This document shows, in pieces, positions 23,459 through 31,459 of a stretch of DNA of 64,000 nucleotides. Every line of letters starts with the position of its first letter. Positions within the stretch are counted from its first letter, which is position 1. Made by a program: the position numbers and the translations under genes. This stretch comes from Acidobacteriota bacterium (GTDB lineage Bacteria > Acidobacteriota > Vicinamibacteria > Vicinamibacterales > UBA2999), in the NCBI GenBank assembly GCA_030697165.1, contig JAUYQQ010000010.1, positions 244,824 through 308,823 on the forward strand, given 5' to 3'. The notes beneath the pieces were generated by a model. The model made no database searches and was not told where the DNA came from. It was given only the letters and a program-made list of their open reading frames with translations.

Positions 23459-23510
23459 CAAGAGATAAAGAGATAAAGAATTTTTCTCTTTATCTCCTGG
23501 TCTCCTGTTC
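23456..23510. repeat. AACA(G)GAGAT palindromic repeat
   Basis: GAGATAAAGAGA (23462-23473) and TCTCTTTATCTC (23485-23496) form a 12-bp stem around AAAGAATTTTT-like sequence, flanked by AACAAGAG and CTCCTGTT. It resembles the palindromes at 6266-6321, 37676-37731 and 59119-59179 and again sits just after a stop codon. It may act as a terminator. Confidence 0.8.
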
Positions 23511-23565
23511 ATTTCTGCCGAGCAACCCTCTTGAACTCGTTCTCGTCTATGCCTTCCGAGGACAC

Positions 23566-24246
23566 ATGCTCAAGACAACCTTCGCCCTGCTGTTCGCCCT
23601 GGTGCTGGCCGTCCCAGCCGCCGCACAGAAAGAAACCGAGAACGTCGACCGCACGCTGACCCTGCAGCCGGGCGGGACGTTGAGATTGAAGACCTTTTCC
23701 GGCCACGTTCGCATTACCGGCGGGTCGGGTGACCAGGTCGTGATCAAGGCCGTGCGCCGCGCCGACCGCGAGCGCCTGAACGACATCAAGCTCGAGATCA
23801 CGCAAAGTGGCAACACCATCGAAGTGGATGCCAACCACCGGATGGTCGAGCGCCGCAACGACAACGTGGTCGAAACCGATTTCGACATCCAGGTGCCGGC
23901 GCGCACGCGGCTCGACATCAAGACCTTCAGCGCTCCGATCACGGTGATCGGCGTCAACGAAGACCAGCACATCGACGGCTTCAGCTCGAGTGTCACGATC
24001 GAGTCCACCGAGTGGAACGACCACGACCTCGACATCAACACCTTCAGCGGCGGCGTGCGGCTGCGCCTGCCGGCCACCGCCCGCGGCAGCATCGACTTCA
24101 ACACCTTCAGCGGCAGCTTCGAAAGCGACCTGCCGGTGACGCTGAACAACAGCAGCCGCCGCAATTTCCGGGGCTCGCTGAACGGCGGCGGCAGCGGCGA
24201 CTTCAAGCTGAAAACATTCAGCGGCGACGTCTCGATTCGAAAGTAA
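23566..24246 (+). CDS. DUF4097-type beta-helix protein, secreted
   Basis: This 226-residue protein has a signal peptide (LKTTFALLFALVLAVPAAAQ). It has repeated short beta units typical of DUF4097/putative adhesin proteins: LRLKTFSGHVRITGG, LDIKTFSAPITVIG, LDINTFSGGVRLRLP, IDFNTFSGSFESDLP and FKLKTFSGDVSIRK. Five copies of the (K/N)TFSG motif mark successive coils. GAGGAC precedes ATG 23566. These proteins are surface or periplasmic and of unknown role; some are linked to ECF-sigma regulatory loci, but no such gene is adjacent here. Confidence 0.78.
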   Translation: MLKTTFALLFALVLAVPAAAQKETENVDRTLTLQPGGTLRLKTFSGHVRITGGSGDQVVIKAVRRADRERLNDIKLEITQSGNTIEVDANHRMVERRNDNVVETDFDIQVPARTRLDIKTFSAPITVIGVNEDQHIDGFSSSVTIESTEWNDHDLDINTFSGGVRLRLPATARGSIDFNTFSGSFESDLPVTLNNSSRRNFRGSLNGGGSGDFKLKTFSGDVSIRK

Positions 24247-24249
24247 CGC

Positions 24250-24380
24250 GCCGGGAGTCGGGAGTCGGGAACCGGGAGTCGATCAAGACGACACCTTCCG
24301 ACTCCCGCCGCCTCCCGCCTCCCGCCTCCCGCCTCCCGACTCCCGACTCCCGTCTCCCGACTCCCGACTCCCGTCTCCCA
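24250..24380. repeat. Large GGGAGTC/GACTCCC inverted array
   Basis: The left side has GGGAGTCGGGAGTCGGG, an AACCGGGAGTCGATCA variant, then an 18-base spacer. The right side has a long run of CCGCCTCCCGCCTCCCG and CGACTCCCGACTCCCGTCTCC units. The two halves are complementary and could form a very large hairpin. It is the biggest member of the heptamer family in the window and fills the gap before the MFS gene. Confidence 0.92.
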
Positions 24381-24395
24381 GTATGATGTGCGGGC

Positions 24396-25694
24396 ATGAT
24401 TGCCCGGTTGATGGCCCGCGTGGGCCTGGTCACGCCTGAGCAACGCGCCTGGGCGTGGTACGACTGGGCCAACTCCGCCTTCTTCACCACGGTCGTCACC
24501 GCGGTGTTCCCGGGGTTCTACGCCACGTATGCGGCGGCCGGCATGGCGCCGGCCGACGCCACCGCCCGCTTCGGGCTGGTCACCACCCTGTCGATGGCCA
24601 CGGTGGCCATTTCGGCGCCCGTGCTCGGCGCCCTGGCCGACTACACCGGCGGCAAAAAGAAGCTGCTGGCAGTGTCCATCGCCATCGGCGTCACCGCCTG
24701 TGCCTCGATGGCGTTCATCGGCGAAGGCGAGGTGGGGTTCGCGTCGATCCTCTTCTTCATCGCCAACCTCGGCGTGTCGGGCTCGATCGTCTTCTACGAC
24801 TCGCTGCTGCCGCACGTCGCCAAGCCCAAGGAGACCGATCGCGTGTCGGCGGCCGGCTACGCCATGGGCTACATCGGCGGCGGCGTGATGCTGCTGATCA
24901 ACCTGGCGTGGATTCTCCAGCCGGCCATGTTCGGCTTCAGCGGCACGGTCCCGGCGATCAAGGCGTCGTTTGTGGCGGTGGCGGTGTGGTGGGCGGTGTT
25001 CTCGCTGCCGATCTTCCGCCGCGTTCCCGAACCCGCGACGCGGGACAAGCACTCCAGCGAATCAGGCATCGCCATCGTCGCCGCGTTCGTGCGGCTGGCC
25101 ACCACGTTTCGCGAGGTCCGGAAGTACCGCAATGCTTTTCTGCTGTTCATCGCCATGCTGCTCTACCAGGACGGCATCCAGACCATCATTCGCATGGCCG
25201 CCGTCTACGGCGCCGAGGTCGGCGTCGAGCAAACCTCGCAGATTGCGGCGTTCGTGATGGTGCAGTTCCTGGGGATCCCGTTCTCGTTCCTGTTCGGGTC
25301 GCTCGGCGTGCGCATTGGCACCAAGCGCGCGATCTTCATCGCCATCTCGGTCTACGCGCTCGCGACGGTGCTCGCCTATTTCATGACCACGGTCACGCAC
25401 TTCTTCATCCTGGCGGCGATGATTGCCACGGTCCAGGGCGGCGCGCAGGCCCTGAGCCGGGCGCTGTTCTCGCGCATGGTGCCGGCGGATCGCACGTCGG
25501 AGTTCTTCGGCTTCTTCGCGGTCGCGGAACGGTTTGCCACCGTGCTCGGACCACTCGTCTTCACCGTCAGCGTCACACTCACCGGCAGCAGCCACGCGGC
25601 GATCCTCGCGATTCTTGGCTTTTTCGTAGCGGGTGCGTGGGTATTGAGCCTGGTTGATGAAGAAGCCGGAATTCGCGCCGCTCAGGAATCCTAA
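24396..25694 (+). CDS. MFS transporter (Atg22/UMF1-like)
   Basis: This 432-residue inner-membrane protein has about 12 hydrophobic segments. The opening QRAWAWYDWANSAFFTTVVTAVFPGFY is the hallmark of the vacuole-effluxer Atg22-like (UMF1) MFS family, and GALADYTGGKKK corresponds to the MFS loop 2-3 motif. Eukaryotic Atg22 exports amino acids; bacterial substrates are unknown. ATG 24396 is preceded by the GGGAGTC array with no clear ribosome-binding site beyond GATGTGCGGG. It ends about 100 bases before the export operon on the other strand, with a repeat between. Confidence 0.83.
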   Translation: MIARLMARVGLVTPEQRAWAWYDWANSAFFTTVVTAVFPGFYATYAAAGMAPADATARFGLVTTLSMATVAISAPVLGALADYTGGKKKLLAVSIAIGVTACASMAFIGEGEVGFASILFFIANLGVSGSIVFYDSLLPHVAKPKETDRVSAAGYAMGYIGGGVMLLINLAWILQPAMFGFSGTVPAIKASFVAVAVWWAVFSLPIFRRVPEPATRDKHSSESGIAIVAAFVRLATTFREVRKYRNAFLLFIAMLLYQDGIQTIIRMAAVYGAEVGVEQTSQIAAFVMVQFLGIPFSFLFGSLGVRIGTKRAIFIAISVYALATVLAYFMTTVTHFFILAAMIATVQGGAQALSRALFSRMVPADRTSEFFGFFAVAERFATVLGPLVFTVSVTLTGSSHAAILAILGFFVAGAWVLSLVDEEAGIRAAQES

Positions 25695-25797
25695 CCACGA
25701 AGAGCACAAAGTCGAATCACGAAGAACGCGAAGTCGAATTCTTAAGGAGAAGGCTTCGTGTCCTTCGTGGCTTCACTTCGGGTCCTCCGTGGTTGCG
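25694..25797. repeat. CCACGAAG(G/A)ACAC-type repeat in a convergent gap
   Basis: ACCACGAAGAGCACAAAGTCGAA, split here as CCACGAAGAGCAC and AAAGTCGAAT, is followed by CACGAAGAACGCGAAGTCGAA. Inverted copies CTTCGTGTCCTTCGTGG and GGTCCTCCGTGG come next. The two orientations could pair as a hairpin, suitable as a bidirectional terminator between convergent genes. Confidence 0.75.
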
Positions 25798-25798
25798 T

Positions 25799-26929
25799 TT
25801 ATCCGAGTCGCTTCGACGACCGTAACGTAGCCAGGGCGAGGACGACCGCGCCCCAGGTGAACAGCGCGAGCGCCTGCGGCCAGAGGATCTCCAGGCCGAT
25901 CCCCTTCAGGAAGATCCCGCGCACGATCTCCAGGAAGTAGCGCAGCGGAATCAGGTACGTGAACGGCTGAATCCAGGTCGGCATGTTCTCGATCGGGAAA
26001 ATGAATCCCGACAGGTAGATCATCGGCATCAGGAAGAAGAAGATGCTCGTCATCATCGCCTGCTGCTGGGTCTGCGACACCGTCGACACAAACAGCCCCA
26101 GGCCGAGCGTCGACAGCAGGTAGATCAGGCACATGCCGAACAGCAGCGTGATGCTGCCGCGCATGGGCACCTCGAACCAGTTGATCGCGACCACCAGCAC
26201 CAGCACCACATCGATGATGCCGATTACGGCGTATGGCAGCAGCTTGCCGGTAATCAGCTCCCACCGCGCCAGCGGCGTCACGCTCAGTTGCTCGAGCGTC
26301 CCGATTTCTTTTTCGCGCACGATGGCCATCGCCGACAGGTTGGTGGTCACGACCAACAGCAGCAGCGCCACGATCCCGGGAATCATGAAGTCGCGGCTTT
26401 CGAGCCGCGGGTTGAACCAGACGCGAATCTCCGGCGTCACCAGCGCCACTGCCGGCTGACCCGGCCTTGCAGCCGCGGCGAGATCCTGCGAGTAACCCGC
26501 GATCAGCGTCTGCGCGTAGCCCATGGCCACGGTGGTCGAATTCGAGTCGGTGCCGTCCGCGGCAATCTGCAGGGTCGCGCTGCGGCCCGTCGACACGGCC
26601 TGGCCAAAGTTGGCGGGGATGCTAATCACCATCCAGGCGTCGCCGTGGTCCAGGTAACGATCGATGTCGCTGGTCGAGCCCGGCATGCCGACGATCTTGA
26701 AGTTGGCGGACGAGGCGAACCGCTGGACCAGGTCGCGGCTGGCGGTCGACCGGTCGGCGTCGACAATGGCGATCGGGACGTCCCTGACGTCGGTGGTGGC
26801 GGCATAGCCGAGCACCGTGAGCTGCATGATCGGCGCGATGATCACCACGCCGAACAGGCGCGGGTCCTGTTTCAGTTCCAGGACCTCCTTGCGCATCAAG
26901 TGCAGGATCCTTCTGAGCGCGGCCTTCAT
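25799..26929 (-). CDS. ABC-2 type transporter permease (YbhR/YbhS-like)
   Basis: This 376-residue protein has one N-terminal TM helix (LFGVVIIAPIMQLTVLGYA). A periplasmic domain (residues about 45-170) is followed by five helices with FIFPIENMPTWIQPFTYLIPLRYFLEIVRG, the ABC-2 exporter signature. ATG 26929 is chosen because homology to the family starts with MRKEVLELKQDP; the upstream open frame is on the wrong reading. It overlaps the stop of the other permease by four bases. Together the two permeases probably form a heterodimeric channel for the operon ATPases. Confidence 0.87.
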   Translation of the reverse strand: MKAALRRILHLMRKEVLELKQDPRLFGVVIIAPIMQLTVLGYAATTDVRDVPIAIVDADRSTASRDLVQRFASSANFKIVGMPGSTSDIDRYLDHGDAWMVISIPANFGQAVSTGRSATLQIAADGTDSNSTTVAMGYAQTLIAGYSQDLAAAARPGQPAVALVTPEIRVWFNPRLESRDFMIPGIVALLLLVVTTNLSAMAIVREKEIGTLEQLSVTPLARWELITGKLLPYAVIGIIDVVLVLVVAINWFEVPMRGSITLLFGMCLIYLLSTLGLGLFVSTVSQTQQQAMMTSIFFFLMPMIYLSGFIFPIENMPTWIQPFTYLIPLRYFLEIVRGIFLKGIGLEILWPQALALFTWGAVVLALATLRSSKRLG

Positions 26930-28044
26930 GCCCACTCTCGCCTCAGTCGCAACGACGCCAGCCCCATGGCCACCGTCGCAAAGATCGCCAGCGCCACCAG
27001 GTCCTGCCAGAAGGCGGTGATGTCGGCCCCCTTCAGCACGATCGCGCGCAGCGCGACGAGGAAGTAGCGCGCCGGCACGATGTGCGTAATGGCTTGCACC
27101 ACCGCCGGCATGCTGGAGATGGGAAAGACGAAGCCCGACAGGATCATGGTCGGCAACATCGACGACAGCAGCGCAATCTGAAACGCGACCTGTTGCGTGT
27201 CGGCGATGGTCGAGATCAACAGGCCCTGGGCCTGGGCGCCGACCAGGAACAGGCCGATCGCGAAGAGCAAGAGCGGCCACGATCCCCGCATCGGCAGGTC
27301 GAACAGCAGCATGGCGGCCAGCACGATCAGCACGGCTGACGCAAAGGAGATCGCGAGGTACGGCAGCGTCTTGCCCAGGATGTACGACACCGGGCCCACC
27401 GGCGCCATCCTCACCTGCTCCATCGTCCCGCGCTCTTTCTCGCGCACGACCGACAGGGCCGTGGAGACCACCGCGGTGATCATCGAGATGTAGGCGATCA
27501 GGCCAGGCACCAGGAACAGCGCACTGCGCAGTTGCGGGTTGTACCAGATGCGGGGTTCCGCGATCACCATTGGCGGCGAACCCGCGGTCAGCAGCATCGT
27601 CTGCATCTGCACGGCGCCGAACTCGGCGACGAGCAGGCGGGCGTAGCCTGACACGGTGGCGGCGGTGTTGGCGTTGTCGCCGTCGATCACGACCTGCACG
27701 GTGACGGGGCGCTTCAGCCTCAGGTCGCGTTCGAAGCCGGCGGGGATCGACAGGATGGCGCGGACCTTCCCCTCGTCCACCAACCGCTCGAGCGCCGCGT
27801 CGGAATCTTCGTAGCCCACCAGCGCGAAGTAGCCGGAGTTGACGAACGACGACACCAGCGCCCGGCTGTGCGTGCTGCGATCGCGGTCCTGGACGGCCAG
27901 GCGGACGTTGCGAATGTCGAAGCTGAGCGCGTAGCCGTACAGCAGGAGGAAGAACGCCGGAATGAACAACAGGATCAGCAGGGTGCGGCGATCGCGGAGG
28001 ATCTGGCGCATCTCTTTCGACGCAACGGCAAGGATTTTTCCCAC
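26926..28044 (-). CDS. ABC-2 type transporter permease (YbhS-like)
   Basis: This 372-residue protein has the start MGKILAVASKEMRQILRDRRTLLILLFIPAFFLLLYGYA, seen here as KEMRQILRDRRTL then one TM helix. A periplasmic domain and five C-terminal helices with FVFPISSMPAVVQAITHIVPARYFLVALR follow. It starts with GTG 28044, directly abutting the stop of the ATPase at 28045. The paralogous permease follows with an ATGA overlap, so the two are translated together. Confidence 0.87.
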   Translation of the reverse strand: MGKILAVASKEMRQILRDRRTLLILLFIPAFFLLLYGYALSFDIRNVRLAVQDRDRSTHSRALVSSFVNSGYFALVGYEDSDAALERLVDEGKVRAILSIPAGFERDLRLKRPVTVQVVIDGDNANTAATVSGYARLLVAEFGAVQMQTMLLTAGSPPMVIAEPRIWYNPQLRSALFLVPGLIAYISMITAVVSTALSVVREKERGTMEQVRMAPVGPVSYILGKTLPYLAISFASAVLIVLAAMLLFDLPMRGSWPLLLFAIGLFLVGAQAQGLLISTIADTQQVAFQIALLSSMLPTMILSGFVFPISSMPAVVQAITHIVPARYFLVALRAIVLKGADITAFWQDLVALAIFATVAMGLASLRLRREWA

Positions 28045-29073
28045 TTATGCCGTCCCTACCCGCTCGACCCGGTCGAGAGAGCGCTCGACCACATCGAGGA
28101 ACACGTCTTCGAGCGACGGCGACACCGGACCGATGCTGCGCACGGTCACGCCGGCGGCCGTGAGGCTGGCCGAGAGCATGGCCGCGGAGGTTTGGGTATC
28201 GCGCATCACGGCGTGAACGGCGGTGCCGAACAGGCTCGTCTTCTCCACCGTCTCCAGGCGATCGAGCACGTCCATGGCCTGCACGGGTTGCGCGGACTGG
28301 ATCTCCACGATCGGCCGTGACGAAAACACCTGCTTCAGTTCGTTCGCCGTGCCGATGGCAGCGAGCTGGCCGGCGTGAATGATGGCCAGCCGGTGGCAGT
28401 GCTCGGCCTCGTCCAGGTAGTGCGTCGTGACGAGCACGGTCACGCCCTTGGACGAGAGGTCGCCGATGAGGTCCCAGAAGCGGCGGCGCGACAGCGGGTC
28501 CACGCCGCCCGTGGGCTCGTCCAGGAACACGATCGAGGGCTCGTGCAGAATGGCGCAGCCGAGCGCGAGCCGCTGGCGCCAGCCGCCCGGAAGGTCCCGG
28601 GTCAGCGTCTTCTCGCGGCCCTCGAGCCCTGCCATCTCCAGCACGAAGCGCCGGCGCGCGGCAAAGCGCTCGCCCGACAGCCCGTAGACGCCGCCGAAGA
28701 ACTGGATGTTCTGGTCCACGGTCAGCGGCTCGTACAGCGAGAACCGCTGCGACATGTAGCCAATGCGCCGCTTCACCCCCTCGGGATCGCGGCCAACGTC
28801 GAGGCCACCGACGAGCGCCGTGCCGGCCGTGGGGCGCAGCAGGCCGCACAACATGCGGATGGTGGTGGACTTGCCGGCGCCGTTGGCGCCCAGGAAGCCG
28901 AAGACCTCGCCCTGCGCCACCGAGAACGACAGGTCGTTCACGGCAACGAAGTCGCCGAACTTGCGCGTGAGTCCGCGAACGTCGATTGCTGGACTGGTCC
29001 GGCTAACGCCGGACGCTACATTCGACTCGATTGCGGATGTGGCGTCCGGCTTTAGCCGGACCTCTTCCTCCAT
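28045..29073 (-). CDS. ABC transporter ATP-binding protein with repeat-derived N-terminus
   Basis: This 342-residue ATPase has Walker A GANGAGKSTT (about residue 75), the signature DLPGGWRQRLALG, Walker B IVFLDEPTGGVDP and a switch His in VTTHYLDEAEH. The first 33 residues are unusual: VRLKPDAT comes from one REP copy in reverse and NVASGVSRT from a second copy in the other orientation (28997-29061). Conserved sequence begins only at IDVRGLTRKFGDF. In E. coli YbhF two such ATPases are fused; here the partner is encoded separately at 30435-31406. TolC stop and this ATG overlap (TAATG). Confidence 0.88.
   Translation of the reverse strand: MEEEVRLKPDATSAIESNVASGVSRTSPAIDVRGLTRKFGDFVAVNDLSFSVAQGEVFGFLGANGAGKSTTIRMLCGLLRPTAGTALVGGLDVGRDPEGVKRRIGYMSQRFSLYEPLTVDQNIQFFGGVYGLSGERFAARRRFVLEMAGLEGREKTLTRDLPGGWRQRLALGCAILHEPSIVFLDEPTGGVDPLSRRRFWDLIGDLSSKGVTVLVTTHYLDEAEHCHRLAIIHAGQLAAIGTANELKQVFSSRPIVEIQSAQPVQAMDVLDRLETVEKTSLFGTAVHAVMRDTQTSAAMLSASLTAAGVTVRSIGPVSPSLEDVFLDVVERSLDRVERVGTA
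28997..29061 (-). repeat. Inverted pair of GTCCGGC REP palindromes at the ATPase N-terminus
   Basis: GTCCGGCTAACGCCGGAC (28997-29014) and GTCCGGCTTTAGCCGGAC (29044-29061) sit 29 bases apart in opposite order of their flanks (GACGCTACATTCGA versus GATGTGGC). The arrangement is like a REPIN, two REPs facing each other. Both are in frame within the first 30 codons of the ATPase. Confidence 0.88.
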
Positions 29074-30410
29074 TACGGCCTCCCCAGCACGCGGTGCAGG
29101 CGCGCTTCGGCTAGCCGCACGCCGGCCAGCGCGCGCGTCCGGGCCAGTTCGTTCTCGAGCATCGCCACCTGCGCGACCACCACGTCCGTGCTGGTCGCGA
29201 CGCCGGCCGCAAAGCGATCGCCCACGACCCGACGCGCCTCGGTCGCGCTCTTGACCGCATCGGACGCGGCCTTGACCATGGCCAGGCTCGAATCGAGGTC
29301 GAGCAGGCGCTGGCGGACGTCGGCCGACACCACCGAGTCAAACTCCGCCAGCCGCTCGCGGGTGGCCGCGGCGGCGGCCGCCACCTCGGCGACCTGCGCC
29401 TTGGTGCGACCGAAATCCAGAAACGGCCAGCTCACGTTGACCGAGAGATCCCACGACTCCTGCCAGATGCCCTGGCGGGGGAAGATGCGCTGGTTGGGCT
29501 TGGCATAGTCCACGCCGGCGGCTACCGCGACGACCGGCTTGTTCGCGGTCATCGCCGCCTGCTCGCGCGCCTCGATGCCACCAAGCCTGAGCGTCAGCGC
29601 CTTCCGCTCGGGCCGTTGCTCGCGTGCTTCTGCAATAAGCGACGGCCCGTCCCGCCGAAGCTCGCTTGGATTCTCGAGAGCGAAGGCGGATGCATCAAGT
29701 CTGTCGGCAAGCTCGATCACCGTCTCGTCAACGACGCCAATCAACCGGCGCAGTTCGATCAGAGACGACTCGCGCTGGTTGCTGGCTTCGATCAGCTGCG
29801 CCTGCTCGCGCGAGCGCTGCGCCTCGAGGCTCAACACCTCGTTGGGCGGGATCAGGCCCACCGAGAATCGCTGGCGCGCGTCGCGCAACTGCGCATCGGC
29901 CCTGGCCGCCGACTCTTCGAGCACCCGCACCGCCTCGCGAGCCGTCGCCGCACCCCAGTACGCGCGCACGATCTCGAAGCGCAGATCGGCCCGCGCGGTC
30001 TCGATGTCGGCGGCCACCGCGCGGGCTTCGGCATCGGCCGCCCGCTCGAGCGCGTCGACCCGTCCCGACGTGTAGATCGGCCACTGCATGGCCAGGCGCG
30101 ACGAGAAGTTGTCGGGGATGTCTGGGTAGATCACCAGGCGCGCGCCGCCCTGGCTGACCGCGAATTCCTGCACGTGGTTGGTCCGCGTGTAGCCGCCGCC
30201 CGCGGTCACTGTGGGCTTGTCGGCTGCCTGCGCGCCGCGCAGCGCCGCCTGCGCGCCCTGTTCGCGGGCGCGCACCTCGGCCAGCCGATGGCTGGCCTCG
30301 AAGCCGCGGGTGATGGCATCGGCCACGGTCAGTCGGATGGGCGCCGGCTGCGCCGCCAGGGGCAGCGAGGACACGGCGAGGAGCAGGAGGATGGTGAAGT
30401 TGCGCATCAT
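29073..30410 (-). CDS. TolC-family outer membrane efflux protein
   Basis: This 445-residue protein has a signal peptide (NFTILLLLAVSSLPLAAQ). It shows the two-fold repeated alpha-helical barrel pattern of TolC proteins, e.g. RLAVADAITRG-type start (LTVADAITRGFEASHRLAEV), VDALERAADAEARAVAADIE and FAAGVATSTDVVVAQVAMLENE. It forms the outer-membrane duct for the exporter encoded around it. Its insertion between the two ATPase genes differs from E. coli ybhGFSR, which uses a distant TolC. Its stop overlaps the next ATPase start. Confidence 0.87.
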   Translation of the reverse strand: MMRNFTILLLLAVSSLPLAAQPAPIRLTVADAITRGFEASHRLAEVRAREQGAQAALRGAQAADKPTVTAGGGYTRTNHVQEFAVSQGGARLVIYPDIPDNFSSRLAMQWPIYTSGRVDALERAADAEARAVAADIETARADLRFEIVRAYWGAATAREAVRVLEESAARADAQLRDARQRFSVGLIPPNEVLSLEAQRSREQAQLIEASNQRESSLIELRRLIGVVDETVIELADRLDASAFALENPSELRRDGPSLIAEAREQRPERKALTLRLGGIEAREQAAMTANKPVVAVAAGVDYAKPNQRIFPRQGIWQESWDLSVNVSWPFLDFGRTKAQVAEVAAAAAATRERLAEFDSVVSADVRQRLLDLDSSLAMVKAASDAVKSATEARRVVGDRFAAGVATSTDVVVAQVAMLENELARTRALAGVRLAEARLHRVLGRP

Positions 30411-30434
30411 GAGCTGGCAATCTCTGTTGAGCGT

Positions 30435-31406
30435 TCAATGTGGCGTCCGGCTTTCCCCGTCCGCCGTAGCCACGGCGAAGGTGGAAGCCGGACTGTCCAG
30501 TTTGGCAATAAAGACGTCTTCGAGCGACGGGGTAATGGCGCGCACACCGGCTGGATGAACGCCGGCGCGGGCCGCGGCGGCGGCGAACTCGCTCGCGGCG
30601 TCGGCCGCGGTCGTGCGGGCGCTCCACACGTGCAGCCGGTCGCCGAACACCTGGGCGCTCGTCACGCCGCCGGGACCCTTGAGTGCGCGCAGGGCGTCGC
30701 CGGGTGCCGCGACCAGCACCTCGAGCAGCGTGCCCGGCAAGCTCGCGCGAAGTGCGCCGGGTTCATCAAGCGCCAGCACCCGGCCTTCGTGCAGCAGCAC
30801 AATGCGGGTGCAGCGCTCGGCCTCGTCCAGATACGGGGTCGACATCAGGATGGTGATGCCTTGCGCCAGGAACTGCGACAGCAGCTTCCAGAACTCGCGG
30901 CGCGACACCGGGTCCACACCGGTGGTGGGCTCGTCGAGCAGAATGACCCTCGGCTCGTGGACCAGGGTGCAGGCCAGCGCCAGCTTCTGCTTCATGCCGC
31001 CCGACAGCTGGTCGGCCAGCCGCGCGCGAAACGGCGTGAGCTGCGTCATGTCGAGCAGGCGATCGCGGCGGGCGCGGTAGTCGCGCACGCCGTGAATCTC
31101 GGCGAAGAACGCGATGTTCTCGTCGATGCTGAGGTCGCCGTACAGGCTGAACCGCTGCGAAAGGTAGCCCACGGTGCCGGTAATCGCGCGATGTTCGGCA
31201 ACGGGATCCTTGCCGAGCACACGAACCCGTCCGCCGTCCGTATGCACCAGTCCGCAGAGGGTGCGAATGGCGGTGGTCTTGCCGGCGCCGTCCGGACCAA
31301 TCAACCCGAACATCTCTCCAGGCGCCACGCTGAACGACACGCCACTGAGCGCCTCAACGGCGCCGTAGCGCTTCGTGACGTTGGCAAACTCAATCGCTGG
31401 CGTCAT
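30435..31406 (-). CDS. ABC transporter ATP-binding protein (YbhF-half-like)
   Basis: This 323-residue ATPase has Walker A GPDGAGKTT, signature QLSGGMKQKLALA and Walker B VILLDEPTTGVDP. It is the second ATPase of the exporter, paired with 28045-29073. The last residues (ASTFAVATADGESRTPH) come from a degraded REP-like sequence at 30438-30500 (GGCGTCCGGCTTTCCCC and GGTGGAAGCCGGACTGTCC). The gene follows the HlyD gene after about 50 bases of 9-bp repeat and precedes tolC by 24 bases. Confidence 0.88.
   Translation of the reverse strand: MTPAIEFANVTKRYGAVEALSGVSFSVAPGEMFGLIGPDGAGKTTAIRTLCGLVHTDGGRVRVLGKDPVAEHRAITGTVGYLSQRFSLYGDLSIDENIAFFAEIHGVRDYRARRDRLLDMTQLTPFRARLADQLSGGMKQKLALACTLVHEPRVILLDEPTTGVDPVSRREFWKLLSQFLAQGITILMSTPYLDEAERCTRIVLLHEGRVLALDEPGALRASLPGTLLEVLVAAPGDALRALKGPGGVTSAQVFGDRLHVWSARTTAADAASEFAAAAARAGVHPAGVRAITPSLEDVFIAKLDSPASTFAVATADGESRTPH
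30438..30500. repeat. Interrupted REP-like element at the ATPase 3' end
   Basis: GTGGCGTCCGGCTT on the left and AAGCCGGACTGTCC on the right are the two halves of the GTCCGGC palindrome. They are separated by CCGTCCGCCGTAGCCACGGCG and nearby bases, itself similar to the CGCTAAAGCTACGGCGG element in hisB. It looks like one repeat inserted inside another. Confidence 0.65.
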
Positions 31407-31419
31407 GGTGTATTCCCTG

Positions 31420-31459
31420 CACCCTAGGCACCCTAGGCACCTTAGGCACCTTAGGCACT
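31420..31459. repeat. CACCCTAGG 9-bp tandem repeat
   Basis: CACCCTAGG, CACCCTAGG, CACCTTAGG, CACCTTAGG and CACTAG follow in tandem. The final CTA is the stop codon of the HlyD gene on the minus strand. Same family as 17831-17893. Confidence 0.88.

Noticed and set aside
24250..24380. CRISPR array
   Set aside because: Units are 7-bp tandem heptamers without unique spacers; no cas genes anywhere in the window.
26930..28849. Long minus-strand extension joining the last permease to an upstream open frame (1016 codons)
   Set aside because: The upstream part is out of frame with the other permease and ATPase genes that occupy this DNA; the family start is at 26929.
29616..31427. 603-codon plus-strand open frame antisense to tolC and the ATPase
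   Set aside because: No start context or recognisable domain; the minus strand encodes the TolC and Walker-motif proteins.
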